A DNA stretch of 6,669 nucleotides from Candidatus Dormiibacterota bacterium (GTDB lineage Bacteria; Chloroflexota; Dormibacteria; Aeolococcales; Bog-877), in assembly GCA_003135035.1 (NCBI GenBank), contig PLDE01000302.1, positions 1-6,669 on the forward strand, written 5' to 3'. The position numbers and the translations under genes are program-made. The notes beneath the pieces were generated by a model that made no database searches, was not told the origin of the DNA, and saw nothing but the letters and a program-made list of their open reading frames with translations. Positions 1 to 5,220 of this stretch are shown piece by piece. Numbering within the stretch: the first letter of the stretch is position 1; every line of letters begins with the position of its first letter.

Positions 1-134
1 GAGGGATTCTTGGCTGTGGTGCTCCCGCTTGATTCGATCCCGTCAACGAGGGCAGCGGCGACCCAGGCTTGAGCTTTGGTCCCTCCTTGATTGAGTACCA
101 TCTGGGCCACTTGGGTCGGGGTGTAGGTGGGCAC
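1..134 (-). CDS. Lysozyme-like / SLT transglycosylase, N-terminal part (cut by window edge)
   Basis: Only the first 44 residues are visible; the gene runs off the left edge. The GTG at 134-132 lies 3 bases after the stop of the upstream gene, so it is probably translated by coupling, as no strong Shine-Dalgarno is seen. The protein begins VPTYTPTQVAQMVL and continues into AAALVDGIESSGSTTAKNP. This is the layout of phage soluble-lytic-transglycosylase/lysozyme-like domains: a helix that scans for the wall, then a helix ending in the catalytic glutamate followed by S-S/G-G and an Asn a few residues later. Here the candidate catalytic residue is Glu34. Such enzymes cleave peptidoglycan glycan strands. 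In PRD1 the equivalent is P7, a virion-associated transglycosylase encoded downstream of the capsid gene, which fits this position. No signal peptide is seen, which suits a virion enzyme. Family by motif only; the rest of the domain lies outside the window. Confidence 0.72.
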   Translation of the reverse strand, partial: MPTYTPTQVAQMVLNQGGTKAQAWVAAALVDGIESSGSTTAKNP

Positions 135-137
135 CGC

Positions 138-464
138 TCAATGCTCGGTTCCGGGGCCGCCATTCTTGAGGCCCGATGCCTTGGCGTGGACGAAGCATCC
201 GTACTGGATGGCGGCTGCGATGACTCCTCCCGCGACGATCGGGCCGGTGTGCTCGCGGTCGATGAGCACCGCCAGGCCGACGAAGAGAACCGCCTGGCCC
301 AGGCCCAGGTGCACCCATTTCATCAGCGTGCCAGCGCGCGAGTCGGCATTGATCTCGGTGGTCTGGGGCGAGGAGCAATTGGCGGCGATTATTTCATATA
401 CAAGCCCCGCACTCACAAGAAAAGGGACGCCATTGCCCCCTGAAGTAATCGGGGCTACTGGCAT
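138..464 (-). CDS. Multi-pass small membrane protein (holin-like or virion membrane protein)
   Basis: A 108-residue protein with an ATG start at 464, preceded by GAGGA (469-473) four bases upstream. Three hydrophobic stretches are visible: a weaker one at about residues 12-29, a clear one at about 51-68 following MKWVHLGLGQ, and a third at about 75-93. A short charged turn (DREHT) lies between the second and third, and the tail is polar. I do not recognise a family. Its place immediately before a transglycosylase-like gene, together with its small size and two or three membrane spans, would suit a holin. It could equally be a virion inner-membrane protein like the others in this operon. It follows the preceding gene after a 36-base gap, one of the larger gaps in this tightly packed stretch. 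Confidence is high for the gene and low for any role. Confidence 0.8.
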   Translation of the reverse strand: MPVAPITSGGNGVPFLVSAGLVYEIIAANCSSPQTTEINADSRAGTLMKWVHLGLGQAVLFVGLAVLIDREHTGPIVAGGVIAAAIQYGCFVHAKASGLKNGGPGTEH

Positions 465-500
465 ATCGTCCTCATCCGGGCCACGGTTCGTATGCGGTGG

Positions 501-752
501 CTAGGCAGGGTACAGCGCCCACACGTTGTAGGGAGTCTGCCCTGCGTAGGGCACGTACGGCGGGATGGCGCCCCGCGGCACGTCGCCGGCTGCGGTGAGA
601 CGGGAATCCACTCCACCCGCCCGGGCGGCCGGGCGCATGAGCACGTGTGTGGGCGTGGCCGTCTGCTTGAAGTCGTCATTATCGTTGTGGATGTAGACCG
701 GGTTGCGCACCGGCTCCATGGAGCGGGTGGGGATACCACCTTGGCCTGGCAT
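501..752 (-). CDS. Hypothetical soluble protein, 83 aa
   Basis: The ATG at 752 overlaps the upstream stop by one base (TGATG) and has GGGAGG (761-766) eight bases before it, so the start is well supported. The product has no membrane segment. The N-terminal half holds a polar DNDDFKQTA stretch, and the C-terminal third is rich in Pro, Tyr and Gly (IPPYVPYAGQTPYNVWALYP). I do not recognise it. Such a small Pro/Tyr-rich soluble protein among structural genes could be a minor virion component, but nothing in the sequence demonstrates this. Its end is marked by a TAG stop at 501-503. Confidence 0.75.
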   Translation of the reverse strand: MPGQGGIPTRSMEPVRNPVYIHNDNDDFKQTATPTHVLMRPAARAGGVDSRLTAAGDVPRGAIPPYVPYAGQTPYNVWALYPA

Positions 753-1156
753 CAGTAGGGCCTCCCTGCTGGGACGGTCGGTGGGATCGAGCCCCTCGAA
801 TCACCGGGTCGGGAGCGGAAGCCCTTTGACGTGGCGTAGACCGGTGCGACCTTGGAGCTCCCCCTACTGGTCACCACCTTGTCGACGGGGACGGTCACGT
901 AAACGTCGGAGTCACCCGCCGCCGCCTGGGCATTGTTGAGGGTGCTGGTTTTGCCGGCCCACTGGTTGGTGGCGAGGCGCTGCGCCGATGGGTGGGCGTC
1001 CTGTGCCGTCGGTCCGGTCTGTGGGGTGATTGGCTGAGCCCCGTACTCATAGGGAGTGAGGGCGAGCTGGGTGGAGGCCGTCTCCTGCTGGCTCGCGGCC
1101 TGCTGCGACAGCCGATTGATGGCGGCGGGGGTGACGACGGAACTGGTATCGGTCAT
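752..1156 (-). CDS. Hypothetical Gln/Ala/Thr-rich protein, 134 aa
   Basis: The ATG at 1156 overlaps the preceding stop in an ATGA (1153-1156), which indicates coupled translation; no strong Shine-Dalgarno is visible. The protein is hydrophilic, with no signal peptide or membrane span. Residues 10-32 are Gln/Ala-rich and probably helical. Residues 35-55 are Pro/Thr-rich, residues 84-97 (VYVTVPVDKVV) look like beta strand, and the C-terminus is basic and Pro/Gly-rich (KGFRSRPGDSRGS). No family recognised. The context places it among the downstream structural genes of the virion operon. It could be a minor capsid-associated or DNA-delivery protein, but this is inference from position only. Confidence 0.75.
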   Translation of the reverse strand: MTDTSSVVTPAAINRLSQQAASQQETASTQLALTPYEYGAQPITPQTGPTAQDAHPSAQRLATNQWAGKTSTLNNAQAAAGDSDVYVTVPVDKVVTSRGSSKVAPVYATSKGFRSRPGDSRGSIPPTVPAGRPY

Positions 1157-1731
1157 AGTTGGTAGAAGTCCAGAGGATTGTCGCCGGCGGCCACCGCGGC
1201 TGCGTTGGCGGCAGATGATCCGACCGGGTAACTCTGGCCGCCGATGCTTATCTGGCCGGTGGCCGGTGTCGTCAGGAAATTGGGATCATTGATTCCCTGC
1301 GGGGCGGAATAGTTCACGCCGGGCACACCACTGTTCGAAGCCGGGACCGTGGCCGGGGGGGCCGTCCCGGTCGGTGCCGGAGAGGGAATGGCCGAGGCCG
1401 GAGGAGTAGTGGTCGTGGTCGGGGTCGTGGTCGTCCCGGCCCCTCCGCCCCCGCTGCCTGAGCCGGTCGCTGCACTCGAAGAGCCCCCGCCCCCGGAGAA
1501 CAGGCTGGCCAGCTCGGAGACCATGTTGAGGTCCGATGCCTGCTGTGCACTGGTGAGCGAGGAGAAGATCTGGAAGTCCTGCACCTCTTGGGCCTGGGTG
1601 AACTGGGGCTGCGCGGCGGTGGTGGCGCCCGTCGATCCCTGTCGCTTCTTGATGTACCAGATGCCACCGACGAGGGCACCGAGCGCGGTGATCCAGCCGA
1701 CGAGCGGGATGCCACCGATGCTGCGATTCAC
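1153..1731 (-). CDS. Membrane-anchored protein with long G/S/T/P stalk, 192 aa
   Basis: GTG start at 1731, overlapping the upstream TGA in a GTGA; AGGA lies about eight bases upstream. Residues 7-26 (GIPLVGWITALGALVGGIWY) form one membrane segment, followed directly by KKRQ, so the positive charges mark the inner face and the rest would be on the other side. Residues 40-78 look helical and Gln-rich. Residues 80-99 are almost all Gly/Ser, and residues 100-134 are Thr/Pro/Ala (TTTTPTTTTTPP). A short C-terminal part follows, ending DNPLDFYQL. This anchor, helix, flexible stalk and small tip layout fits a virion-membrane protein reaching out through or under the capsid, for instance a vertex or DNA-delivery component. 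PRD1 P11/P16/P18-type roles are conceivable, but I see no sequence match. It may be annotated merely as hypothetical. Confidence 0.82.
   Translation of the reverse strand: MNRSIGGIPLVGWITALGALVGGIWYIKKRQGSTGATTAAQPQFTQAQEVQDFQIFSSLTSAQQASDLNMVSELASLFSGGGGSSSAATGSGSGGGGAGTTTTPTTTTTPPASAIPSPAPTGTAPPATVPASNSGVPGVNYSAPQGINDPNFLTTPATGQISIGGQSYPVGSSAANAAAVAAGDNPLDFYQL
1330..1494 (-). repeat. Low-complexity Gly/Ser then Thr/Pro coding tract
   Basis: This part of the 192-residue anchored protein encodes a Gly/Ser run (about residues 80-99) followed by Thr/Pro/Ala (about 100-134). At DNA level it contains short imperfect repeats of GTGGTC/GTCGTG type on the plus strand around 1406-1437. Such tracts are prone to slippage, so length variation between related genomes is likely. 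Confidence 0.75.
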
Positions 1732-2177
1732 GAGCTAGATCCTGACAGGTTGGGCCACCGGGGGACGACACGGGGCCAGTGCATCGAGCGGCGGCCGCCG
1801 ATCTTGCGCCCGCGCATGTGGATGGTGGGCGGCCCCTGCGGCCCGAGAGTGCCGATGGGCACCACCGGGTCCACGAGCTGGGCGAAGGGCAGGGGCATGT
1901 AATGAACGGTCGGGCCGAGCTGGGTGATGTCGTTGACGTAGAGCTGCGGGTTAAAGCTATCCGGCGCCACCGACGATGGCGGATGCCAGTCGGGGGATCT
2001 GGACAGCGTCCCCGACGCCGTGTGGTTGGGCGAGACCGGCACCGCCTCCGTGCCCGGCGCGCCCCAGGTGAAGCGGGAGACCGAGGTCGCCCCTGCCGGG
2101 CTGAGCGTGGGCATGGGGAACCAGGCATCCGCCCACTGAGGCGGGATGTCATCGACCTGGTAGCGGACGGTGGCCAT
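1728..2177 (-). CDS. Hypothetical soluble protein with basic C-terminal segment, 149 aa
   Basis: The ATG at 2177 overlaps the upstream stop by one base (TGATG), with GGAGA (2181-2185) in front. There is no membrane segment. The N-terminal 40 residues carry several aromatics (YQVDDIPPQWADAWF, RFTWG). The middle is Pro/Ser-rich, and residues 79-110 look like strands separated by prolines. Residues 121-140 are strongly basic and aromatic (MRGRKIGGRRSMHWPRVVPR). That basic patch could bind DNA, membrane phospholipid head groups or a partner protein. I do not recognise the family. The gene sits midway through the structural operon, so a minor virion protein such as a capsid-membrane linker is plausible but unproven. 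Confidence 0.82.
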   Translation of the reverse strand: MATVRYQVDDIPPQWADAWFPMPTLSPAGATSVSRFTWGAPGTEAVPVSPNHTASGTLSRSPDWHPPSSVAPDSFNPQLYVNDITQLGPTVHYMPLPFAQLVDPVVPIGTLGPQGPPTIHMRGRKIGGRRSMHWPRVVPRWPNLSGSSS

Positions 2178-2467
2178 CAGTCTCCGATTGCCTCGACAGG
2201 TTCGGGCGTCACGTCGATCACCGGGCCGGCGCTTCTATTGGCCTCCTCCTCCATCCACGCTGCTACCTCTAGGCCGAGGTACATCCCGCCAATTACAGCC
2301 ATCGGAACTGCCAACTCTCGCGGAAGTGCGCGAAGGCTCACACCCAGCGCGACACTTTTCCCGATCAAGGCAAGATAACTCGGCTCGCGCATCATCTGGA
2401 CAAGCTCACCTATGCCTGCCTTGCCCGAGATGGCTGGCAGCTTGCCGGAGAATACGGACAGGTCCAC
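2177..2467 (-). CDS. Hypothetical membrane-associated protein, 96 aa
   Basis: The GTG start at 2467 directly follows the upstream TAA with no gap (TAAGTG). A GGAG lies inside the end of the preceding gene. Residues 30-48 (PSYLALIGKSVALGVSLRAL) form an amphipathic or weakly hydrophobic helix. Residues 51-72 (ELAVPMAVIGGMYLGLEVAAW) are a clear membrane segment. The acidic tail (MEEEAN... VIDVTPEPVEAIGD) is soluble. The basic residues before the main span and the acidic tail after it suggest a tail on the outer side. No family recognised; it is one of the cluster of small membrane proteins expected in a virion with an internal lipid membrane. Confidence 0.82.
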   Translation of the reverse strand: MDLSVFSGKLPAISGKAGIGELVQMMREPSYLALIGKSVALGVSLRALPRELAVPMAVIGGMYLGLEVAAWMEEEANRSAGPVIDVTPEPVEAIGD

Positions 2468-2686
2468 TTAGAGCACGACTCCGAATATCACGATGAGCAC
2501 CGAGCCGACGCCCGCCCAGACCCAGGTCAGTGCCGGGATGTTGAAGAGGGTGTCGGTCGGCGTGTTCGAGTAGGCCACGGCGGCGAAGACGGCCAGCACC
2601 ACGGCGGCCACGACGAAGATCCACCGCAGTGACGCGGTAGGGAAGGCCACGGTCCGCCGGGCGGCTGGCTGGGGGGCGACGGTCAT
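2468..2686 (-). CDS. Two-pass small membrane protein, 72 aa
   Basis: The ATG at 2686 overlaps the preceding stop in ATGA (2683-2686). The N-terminus is basic and Pro/Ala-rich (TVAPQPAARRTVAF). The first membrane segment is about residues 22-40 (WIFVVAAVVLAVFAAVAYS). A short polar loop (NTPTDTLFN) follows, and the second segment is about 51-72, running to the very C-terminus. Both ends would be on the same, probably cytoplasmic or interior, side. Unrecognised; position and topology suggest a virion membrane or assembly protein. Confidence 0.82.
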   Translation of the reverse strand: MTVAPQPAARRTVAFPTASLRWIFVVAAVVLAVFAAVAYSNTPTDTLFNIPALTWVWAGVGSVLIVIFGVVL

Positions 2687-2757
2687 TTACCGCACCGCTG
2701 CTTGCCGACCCAGTACCCGGCGCCGAACACGACTCCCAAGACGATCAGGCCCTTCAC
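2683..2757 (-). CDS. 24-residue single-pass membrane microprotein
   Basis: A very short gene: the GTG at 2757 overlaps the upstream TGA (GTGA, 2754-2757), and its own stop overlaps the next ATG (ATGA). The entire product is VKGLIVLGVVFGAGYWVGKQ followed by RCGK, one hydrophobic helix with a basic tail. Without this gene the two neighbours would be separated by an unexplained 67-base gap, the only large one in this stretch. The paired stop/start overlaps on both sides are the main support. Its G-x-G-x-Y-W-x-x-K look resembles the 33-residue protein at 3414-3515. No longer in-frame start is likely, because upstream the frame lies inside the previous gene. A role in the virion membrane is inferred from context. 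Confidence 0.62.
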   Translation of the reverse strand: MKGLIVLGVVFGAGYWVGKQRCGK

Positions 2758-2909
2758 GACGGCGCCACCCCCAAGAGGCCCGAGATAGCCGGGTCTTCGA
2801 TCGTGGCCACGCCCTTGGCGGCCTGGGCCGTCTGGGTGCCGTGGGTGATGATGTCCGCTACGATGATCCCTCCGACCACCAGTGCGGCGAGGCTGAAGAA
2901 GCGGGCCAT
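2754..2909 (-). CDS. Small single-pass membrane protein, 51 aa
   Basis: ATG at 2909 with AAAGGA (2915-2920) five bases upstream, just after the TAG of the previous gene, so the start is well fixed. Residues 4-21 (FFSLAALVVGGIIVADII) are a membrane helix preceded by Met-Ala-Arg. The tail is polar, Ala/Thr-rich and mildly amphipathic (IEDPAISGLLGVAPS). The N-terminal helix with an Ala-rich follow-on might be read as a signal peptide (TAQAAKG), but the mature part would then be only about 20 residues, so a membrane anchor is likelier. Unrecognised; one of the small membrane proteins of the operon. Confidence 0.8.
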   Translation of the reverse strand: MARFFSLAALVVGGIIVADIITHGTQTAQAAKGVATIEDPAISGLLGVAPS

Positions 2910-2914
2910 GGGTG

Positions 2915-2920
2915 TCCTTT
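2915..2920 (-). promoter_or_regulatory. Shine-Dalgarno AAAGGA of the 51-aa protein
   Basis: AAAGGA sits between the upstream TAG (2921-2923) and the ATG at 2909, with a five-base spacer. It decides the short 51-residue start over longer readings of the same frame. Confidence 0.7.
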
Positions 2921-3262
2921 CTACTTCGGAACGTTGAGTGCTGTCGTGTGCGCGGCCTTGGTGGCTGCACCGAGGGTGGTGGCCGTCTTCGATGCAACCG
3001 CTGCCTTCTCGTTGGCGGCGCTCGGTGACCACAGGTTCAGCGCCGTCGCCACCACGAAGCCCCAGCCGATGAGACCGGCCAGCGGTGCCCCGCGTCCAGG
3101 GATCAAGGCGAGCCCGCCATAGATCAGGATGGCCGAGGTATACAGGCTGGGCAGCGGGGCCGGGATGGGCGCCGTGGTCGGCGTCACGATCCCGCCGCTG
3201 CGCACGGTCCGGTAGGTGACCAGGCCCAACTCCACGATGAAGGCACCGAACAGACTGTTCAC
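2921..3262 (-). CDS. Small membrane protein with Ala/Thr/Lys tail, 113 aa
   Basis: GTG start at 3262 overlapping the upstream TGA (GTGA, 3259-3262), with AAGGA about nine bases upstream. Residues 2-16 are moderately hydrophobic, followed by a Thr/Pro linker (VTPTTAPIPAPLP). Two membrane segments follow: about 39-54 (SLYTSAILIYGGLALI) and about 60-78, separated by a short Pro-Gly-Arg-Gly turn. Residues 80-113 form a basic Ala/Thr/Lys-rich helix (NEKAAVASKTATTLGAATKA) that could contact nucleic acid or phospholipid. No recognised family. It sits in the membrane-protein cluster downstream of the capsid gene; a virion-membrane role is inferred. Confidence 0.82.
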   Translation of the reverse strand: MNSLFGAFIVELGLVTYRTVRSGGIVTPTTAPIPAPLPSLYTSAILIYGGLALIPGRGAPLAGLIGWGFVVATALNLWSPSAANEKAAVASKTATTLGAATKAAHTTALNVPK

Positions 3263-3411
3263 GATGACGAGTCCTTCGCGACCGGCTGGTACTTGCCCGG
3301 CCAGGCGAGTTGAAGGATCGTATTATTCCCCGACAAGATGCGCTGGAAGCCGTAGTAGGCCAGCGTGTAGCCCGCCCAGGCGAGACCGATGCCCAGCGCG
3401 AGCCGCGGCAT
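3259..3411 (-). CDS. Small membrane protein, 50 aa
   Basis: The ATG at 3411 is two bases after the stop of the 33-residue gene and has GGGG about seven bases upstream. Longer readings of this frame would give an Arg-rich N-terminus and would overlap that gene completely, so the short start is preferred. Residues 3-21 (RLALGIGLAWAGYTLAYYG) are a membrane helix. Residues 22-50 are polar, with a second weakly hydrophobic patch (ILQLAWPGKY). The stop overlaps the next GTG. The product is unrecognised; single- or two-pass proteins of this size are typical of tectivirus-like virion membranes. Confidence 0.78.
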   Translation of the reverse strand: MPRLALGIGLAWAGYTLAYYGFQRILSGNNTILQLAWPGKYQPVAKDSSS

Positions 3412-3413
3412 GG

Positions 3414-3515
3414 TCAGCCCCGCTTGGCGGCGCCGGTGACTTTCGACCCGACCTTCGGCCAGATGTACGCGCCAGCGGCGAAGCCGACGAGCACCCAACC
3501 CCAGTGAACTCTCAC
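3414..3515 (-). CDS. 33-residue single-pass membrane microprotein
   Basis: This is a gene below usual length cut-offs. GTG at 3515 has a textbook GAGGAGG (3522-3528) with a six-base spacer. The stop TGA at 3414-3416 falls two bases before the next ATG, and the gene fills an otherwise empty gap of about 115 bases. The product starts VRVHWGWVLVGFAAGAYIWP and ends KVGSKVTGAAKRG. One short hydrophobic helix with Trp at both ends (residues 5-19) is followed by a basic tail. The aromatic belt and positive tail suit a membrane-embedded peptide. It resembles the 24-residue protein at 2683-2757 in layout. Role unknown; a virion membrane component or assembly factor is inferred. Confidence 0.72.
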   Translation of the reverse strand: MRVHWGWVLVGFAAGAYIWPKVGSKVTGAAKRG

Positions 3516-3521
3516 GAACGA

Positions 3522-3528
3522 CCTCCTC
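3522..3528 (-). promoter_or_regulatory. Strong Shine-Dalgarno GAGGAGG
   Basis: GAGGAGG lies directly after the stop of the 71-residue gene and six bases before the GTG at 3515. It is among the strongest ribosome-binding sites in the window and is the key evidence that the 33-residue microprotein is translated. Confidence 0.75.
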
Positions 3529-3744
3529 TCAGCGCGGCAGACTTTGACGGACCACGACGAGGAGCACCAGGCCGCCGACCGCGAGCCAGAACCCCGAGCC
3601 GAACCCGGTACCCGGGTGCAGGGGGCTCTTGGAACCCGCAGCGGGTGGGCCGTAGGTCTGAGCGGCGAGGGCGGGCGAGCTGGAGCTGCCCGTGCTCGCG
3701 GTGGCGTTGCCCCCGGCGAAGATGTTGGTGCCGATGCCGGCCAT
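3529..3744 (-). CDS. Small protein with C-terminal membrane anchor, 71 aa
   Basis: ATG at 3744 overlaps the upstream stop by one base (TGATG) and has GGAGGT (3751-3756) six bases upstream. Residues 1-48 are polar, rich in Gly, Ser, Ala and Pro, and flexible. Residues 49-66 (GSGFWLAVGGLVLLVVV) are a single membrane segment, followed by a short basic end (RQSLPR). The tail-anchored layout puts the flexible part on the side opposite the basic C-terminus. A possible role is linking membrane and capsid shell, but no family is recognised. Confidence 0.8.
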   Translation of the reverse strand: MAGIGTNIFAGGNATASTGSSSSPALAAQTYGPPAAGSKSPLHPGTGFGSGFWLAVGGLVLLVVVRQSLPR

Positions 3745-3896
3745 CAGAACACCTCCGGTAGTTCATTCCAGGTCGGCCGCTCTTGATTCAAGCGGCGGGC
3801 CTCAGCGGTGATCTCGGCCTGCAAAATGAGAGCATCTGGAGGGATCGGTCCGCTACCCCGTGCCCGTTTCATTGCCTCGAGGCGAAGGGCGTTCAC
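3744..3896 (-). CDS. Small soluble helical protein, 50 aa
   Basis: The GTG at 3896 overlaps the capsid gene stop in a GTGA (3893-3896), implying translation coupled to the capsid protein. An alternative ATG at 3869, behind GAGG, would remove nine residues. The protein has no membrane segment. It is charged and probably helical (LEAMKRARG; ALILQAEITAEARRLNQERP), with an aromatic end WNELPEVF. It is the first gene after the capsid gene. In PRD1 that position holds a small membrane protein (P22), so this is not an obvious counterpart. A scaffold-like or capsid-associated role is possible; function unknown. Confidence 0.75.
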   Translation of the reverse strand: MNALRLEAMKRARGSGPIPPDALILQAEITAEARRLNQERPTWNELPEVF

Positions 3897-5026
3897 AGCT
3901 CGGGGAGTCCTTGAGGCAATCTGCCACGGGGCACGATCTGTCCGATGATGACGTTGAGGGTGTAGGGCGGCGTTCCACCGGACCCCCACGGCTGGCCCTG
4001 AACCTCGATCAAGGTGCCGGGGTTGGAGCTGATGGACGCTTCCGAGGTGTCGAGCAGACCCAGGGTCTCCTGCGACAGCGAAGTCTTACGCGTATAGACG
4101 TAGACCCCGGTCGGAAGCGTCAGGCCGTGAAAGGCGATGTAGTCGTCGTCAAGCAGCTTCCACATCGGGGCGTCCTCGATCGGCACACCGTCGATGTAGA
4201 GGACGAAGCGATTGGTCAGCGCCGGGAAGGCCGCCTGCCGCGCGTTGTTCGAGTCCCTGATCTCGAGGATCAGGGTGTCGAGGAACCCACCCAACCGCGG
4301 GAAGCTAATGCGGTTGTTGGACGACGCTGCGAAGGTGGGATTGCCGACCTGGAGAATCCACTGCCTCGATGTCCCCATAGCGGGTGGCGAAATTTGGGCT
4401 CCCTCAGGTAACCAGTAGAAATCGCTCTCAACATCGAGGGTGACAGTCGGCAGGGTCCCCGGCGCCGTCGAGAAGAACTGACTCGATGTGTTGAGGTTGA
4501 CCTGGAGGGTCGGCTGCACCGAAGCGTTGGCTCCGGGGGCGGTGCCGATCCCCTTGGCGAACTCCAGCGGCAACGCGAGGGCCAGCGAGAAGTTGCCGGT
4601 GCCGGCGCTTCCGGTGGACACCGCGGAGAACGAGGGGAAGTTCGCGACCGCCGCCGTCGCCCCGACTCCGCACCCCGCTCCACCCGAGAACAGGTTGACG
4701 AGATACAGCTCGAAGGAGGGCAGCGAGAAGATCAGCGTGCCGAACGGGTCCTTGAACTGCACGAGGCTCGCGACGTTGTACGGCGCATCCGTTGTCGTGG
4801 CCACGGTGACCGTCCCGTTGACCCCGCCTCCTCCGACGAAGTAGAGGCGGAAGTCGCGGTAGTAGCCCGGTCGTGAGACCAGCGGATTCTGGATCAGGTT
4901 GCCGAACGGATAGTTCGGCGCCTGGTACTGCGGGAGGTTGCCCGGTTGGGTGTACCGGATGAACGGGCCGCCCGGCTGCTCGACGGTTGTCTGGGGCTGC
5001 GGGCGCCCCACCATGGTGGCGCTCAC
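3893..5026 (-). CDS. Major capsid protein, PRD1 P3-like double jelly roll
   Basis: Forms the icosahedral shell; three double-jelly-roll subunits build each pseudo-hexameric capsomer. The 377-residue length is close to PRD1 P3 (about 394). The sequence is almost entirely beta-rich with no membrane segment. Jelly roll 1 spans about residues 42-200: strands around YYRDFRLYFV, a Gly-rich turn, NVASLVQFKDPFG (compare the NLVQ...DP region of P3), a Ser/Gly-rich loop at 113-145 and a strand pair ending ALALPLEFAKG. Jelly roll 2 spans about 220-365: RLGGFLDTLILEIRD, RFVLYIDGVPIED, DYIAFHGLTLPTGVYVYTRK (compare FPKGVYY in P3). The two halves echo each other, as expected for a duplicated fold. GTG at 5026 overlaps the upstream TGA (GTGA); ATG at 5014 is an alternative. 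It is the largest gene, just downstream of the packaging ATPase and a promoter. The resemblance to P3 is by eye and memory. Confidence 0.85.
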   Translation of the reverse strand: MSATMVGRPQPQTTVEQPGGPFIRYTQPGNLPQYQAPNYPFGNLIQNPLVSRPGYYRDFRLYFVGGGGVNGTVTVATTTDAPYNVASLVQFKDPFGTLIFSLPSFELYLVNLFSGGAGCGVGATAAVANFPSFSAVSTGSAGTGNFSLALALPLEFAKGIGTAPGANASVQPTLQVNLNTSSQFFSTAPGTLPTVTLDVESDFYWLPEGAQISPPAMGTSRQWILQVGNPTFAASSNNRISFPRLGGFLDTLILEIRDSNNARQAAFPALTNRFVLYIDGVPIEDAPMWKLLDDDYIAFHGLTLPTGVYVYTRKTSLSQETLGLLDTSEASISSNPGTLIEVQGQPWGSGGTPPYTLNVIIGQIVPRGRLPQGLPEL

Positions 5027-5181
5027 GAGGTTGCGTGCAGCACGGCTGCCCCGGCCAGCTTCTTGATGCCGCCCTGTTGCTTGGCGACTTCCTTGCGCGC
5101 CCACATGCGGGGCAGACCGGAGGCCACGTTGAGACTCAACGCGGTGATAACGATCAAGTCGAAGATCCTACGAGTGGGCAC
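5023..5181 (-). CDS. 52-aa membrane protein between ATPase and capsid genes (PRD1 P20 position)
   Basis: The GTG at 5181 has GGAGG (5186-5190) four bases upstream. Longer readings of the frame run back through the promoter and hairpins below, so the short start is chosen. Residues 6-24 (IFDLIVITALSLNVASGLP) form one membrane helix flanked by basic residues (VPTRR; RMWARKEVAK). The remainder is a basic amphipathic helix (AKQQGGIKKLAGAAVLHA). In PRD1 a 42-residue membrane protein, P20, lies between ATPase P9 and capsid protein P3 and helps anchor the packaging vertex. The same position, size class and topology make an analogous job attractive here, although I see no sequence identity. Its stop overlaps the capsid gene start, so both are made from one message. 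Confidence 0.78.
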   Translation of the reverse strand: MPTRRIFDLIVITALSLNVASGLPRMWARKEVAKQQGGIKKLAGAAVLHATS

Positions 5182-5185
5182 CGAA

Positions 5186-5204
5186 CCTCCATTTCGCGAT
5201 GGAG
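5186..5204 (-). promoter_or_regulatory. Hairpin that pairs with the ribosome-binding site
   Basis: On the minus strand CTCCAT (5204-5199) and ATGGAG (5192-5187) are perfectly complementary across a six-base loop (CGCGAA). The second arm holds most of the GGAGG Shine-Dalgarno (5190-5186) of the GTG at 5181. When folded, the hairpin would hide the ribosome-binding site of the 52-residue gene and, by coupling, lower capsid translation. The stem is short (6 bp), so the effect may be modest. Confidence 0.5.
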
Positions 5205-5220
5205 AGTCCGAAGCGCCTAA

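Noticed and set aside
1286..2152. Minus-strand frame of 288 codons overlapping two genes
   Set aside because: Extremely Arg/Pro/Ser-rich, typical of a shifted frame in GC-rich DNA; the two genes it overlaps have coupled starts and stops.
1779..2378. Plus-strand open frame of about 199 codons
   Set aside because: Arg/Pro/Gly-rich antisense shadow of two well-supported minus-strand genes; no ribosome-binding site and no fit with neighbours.
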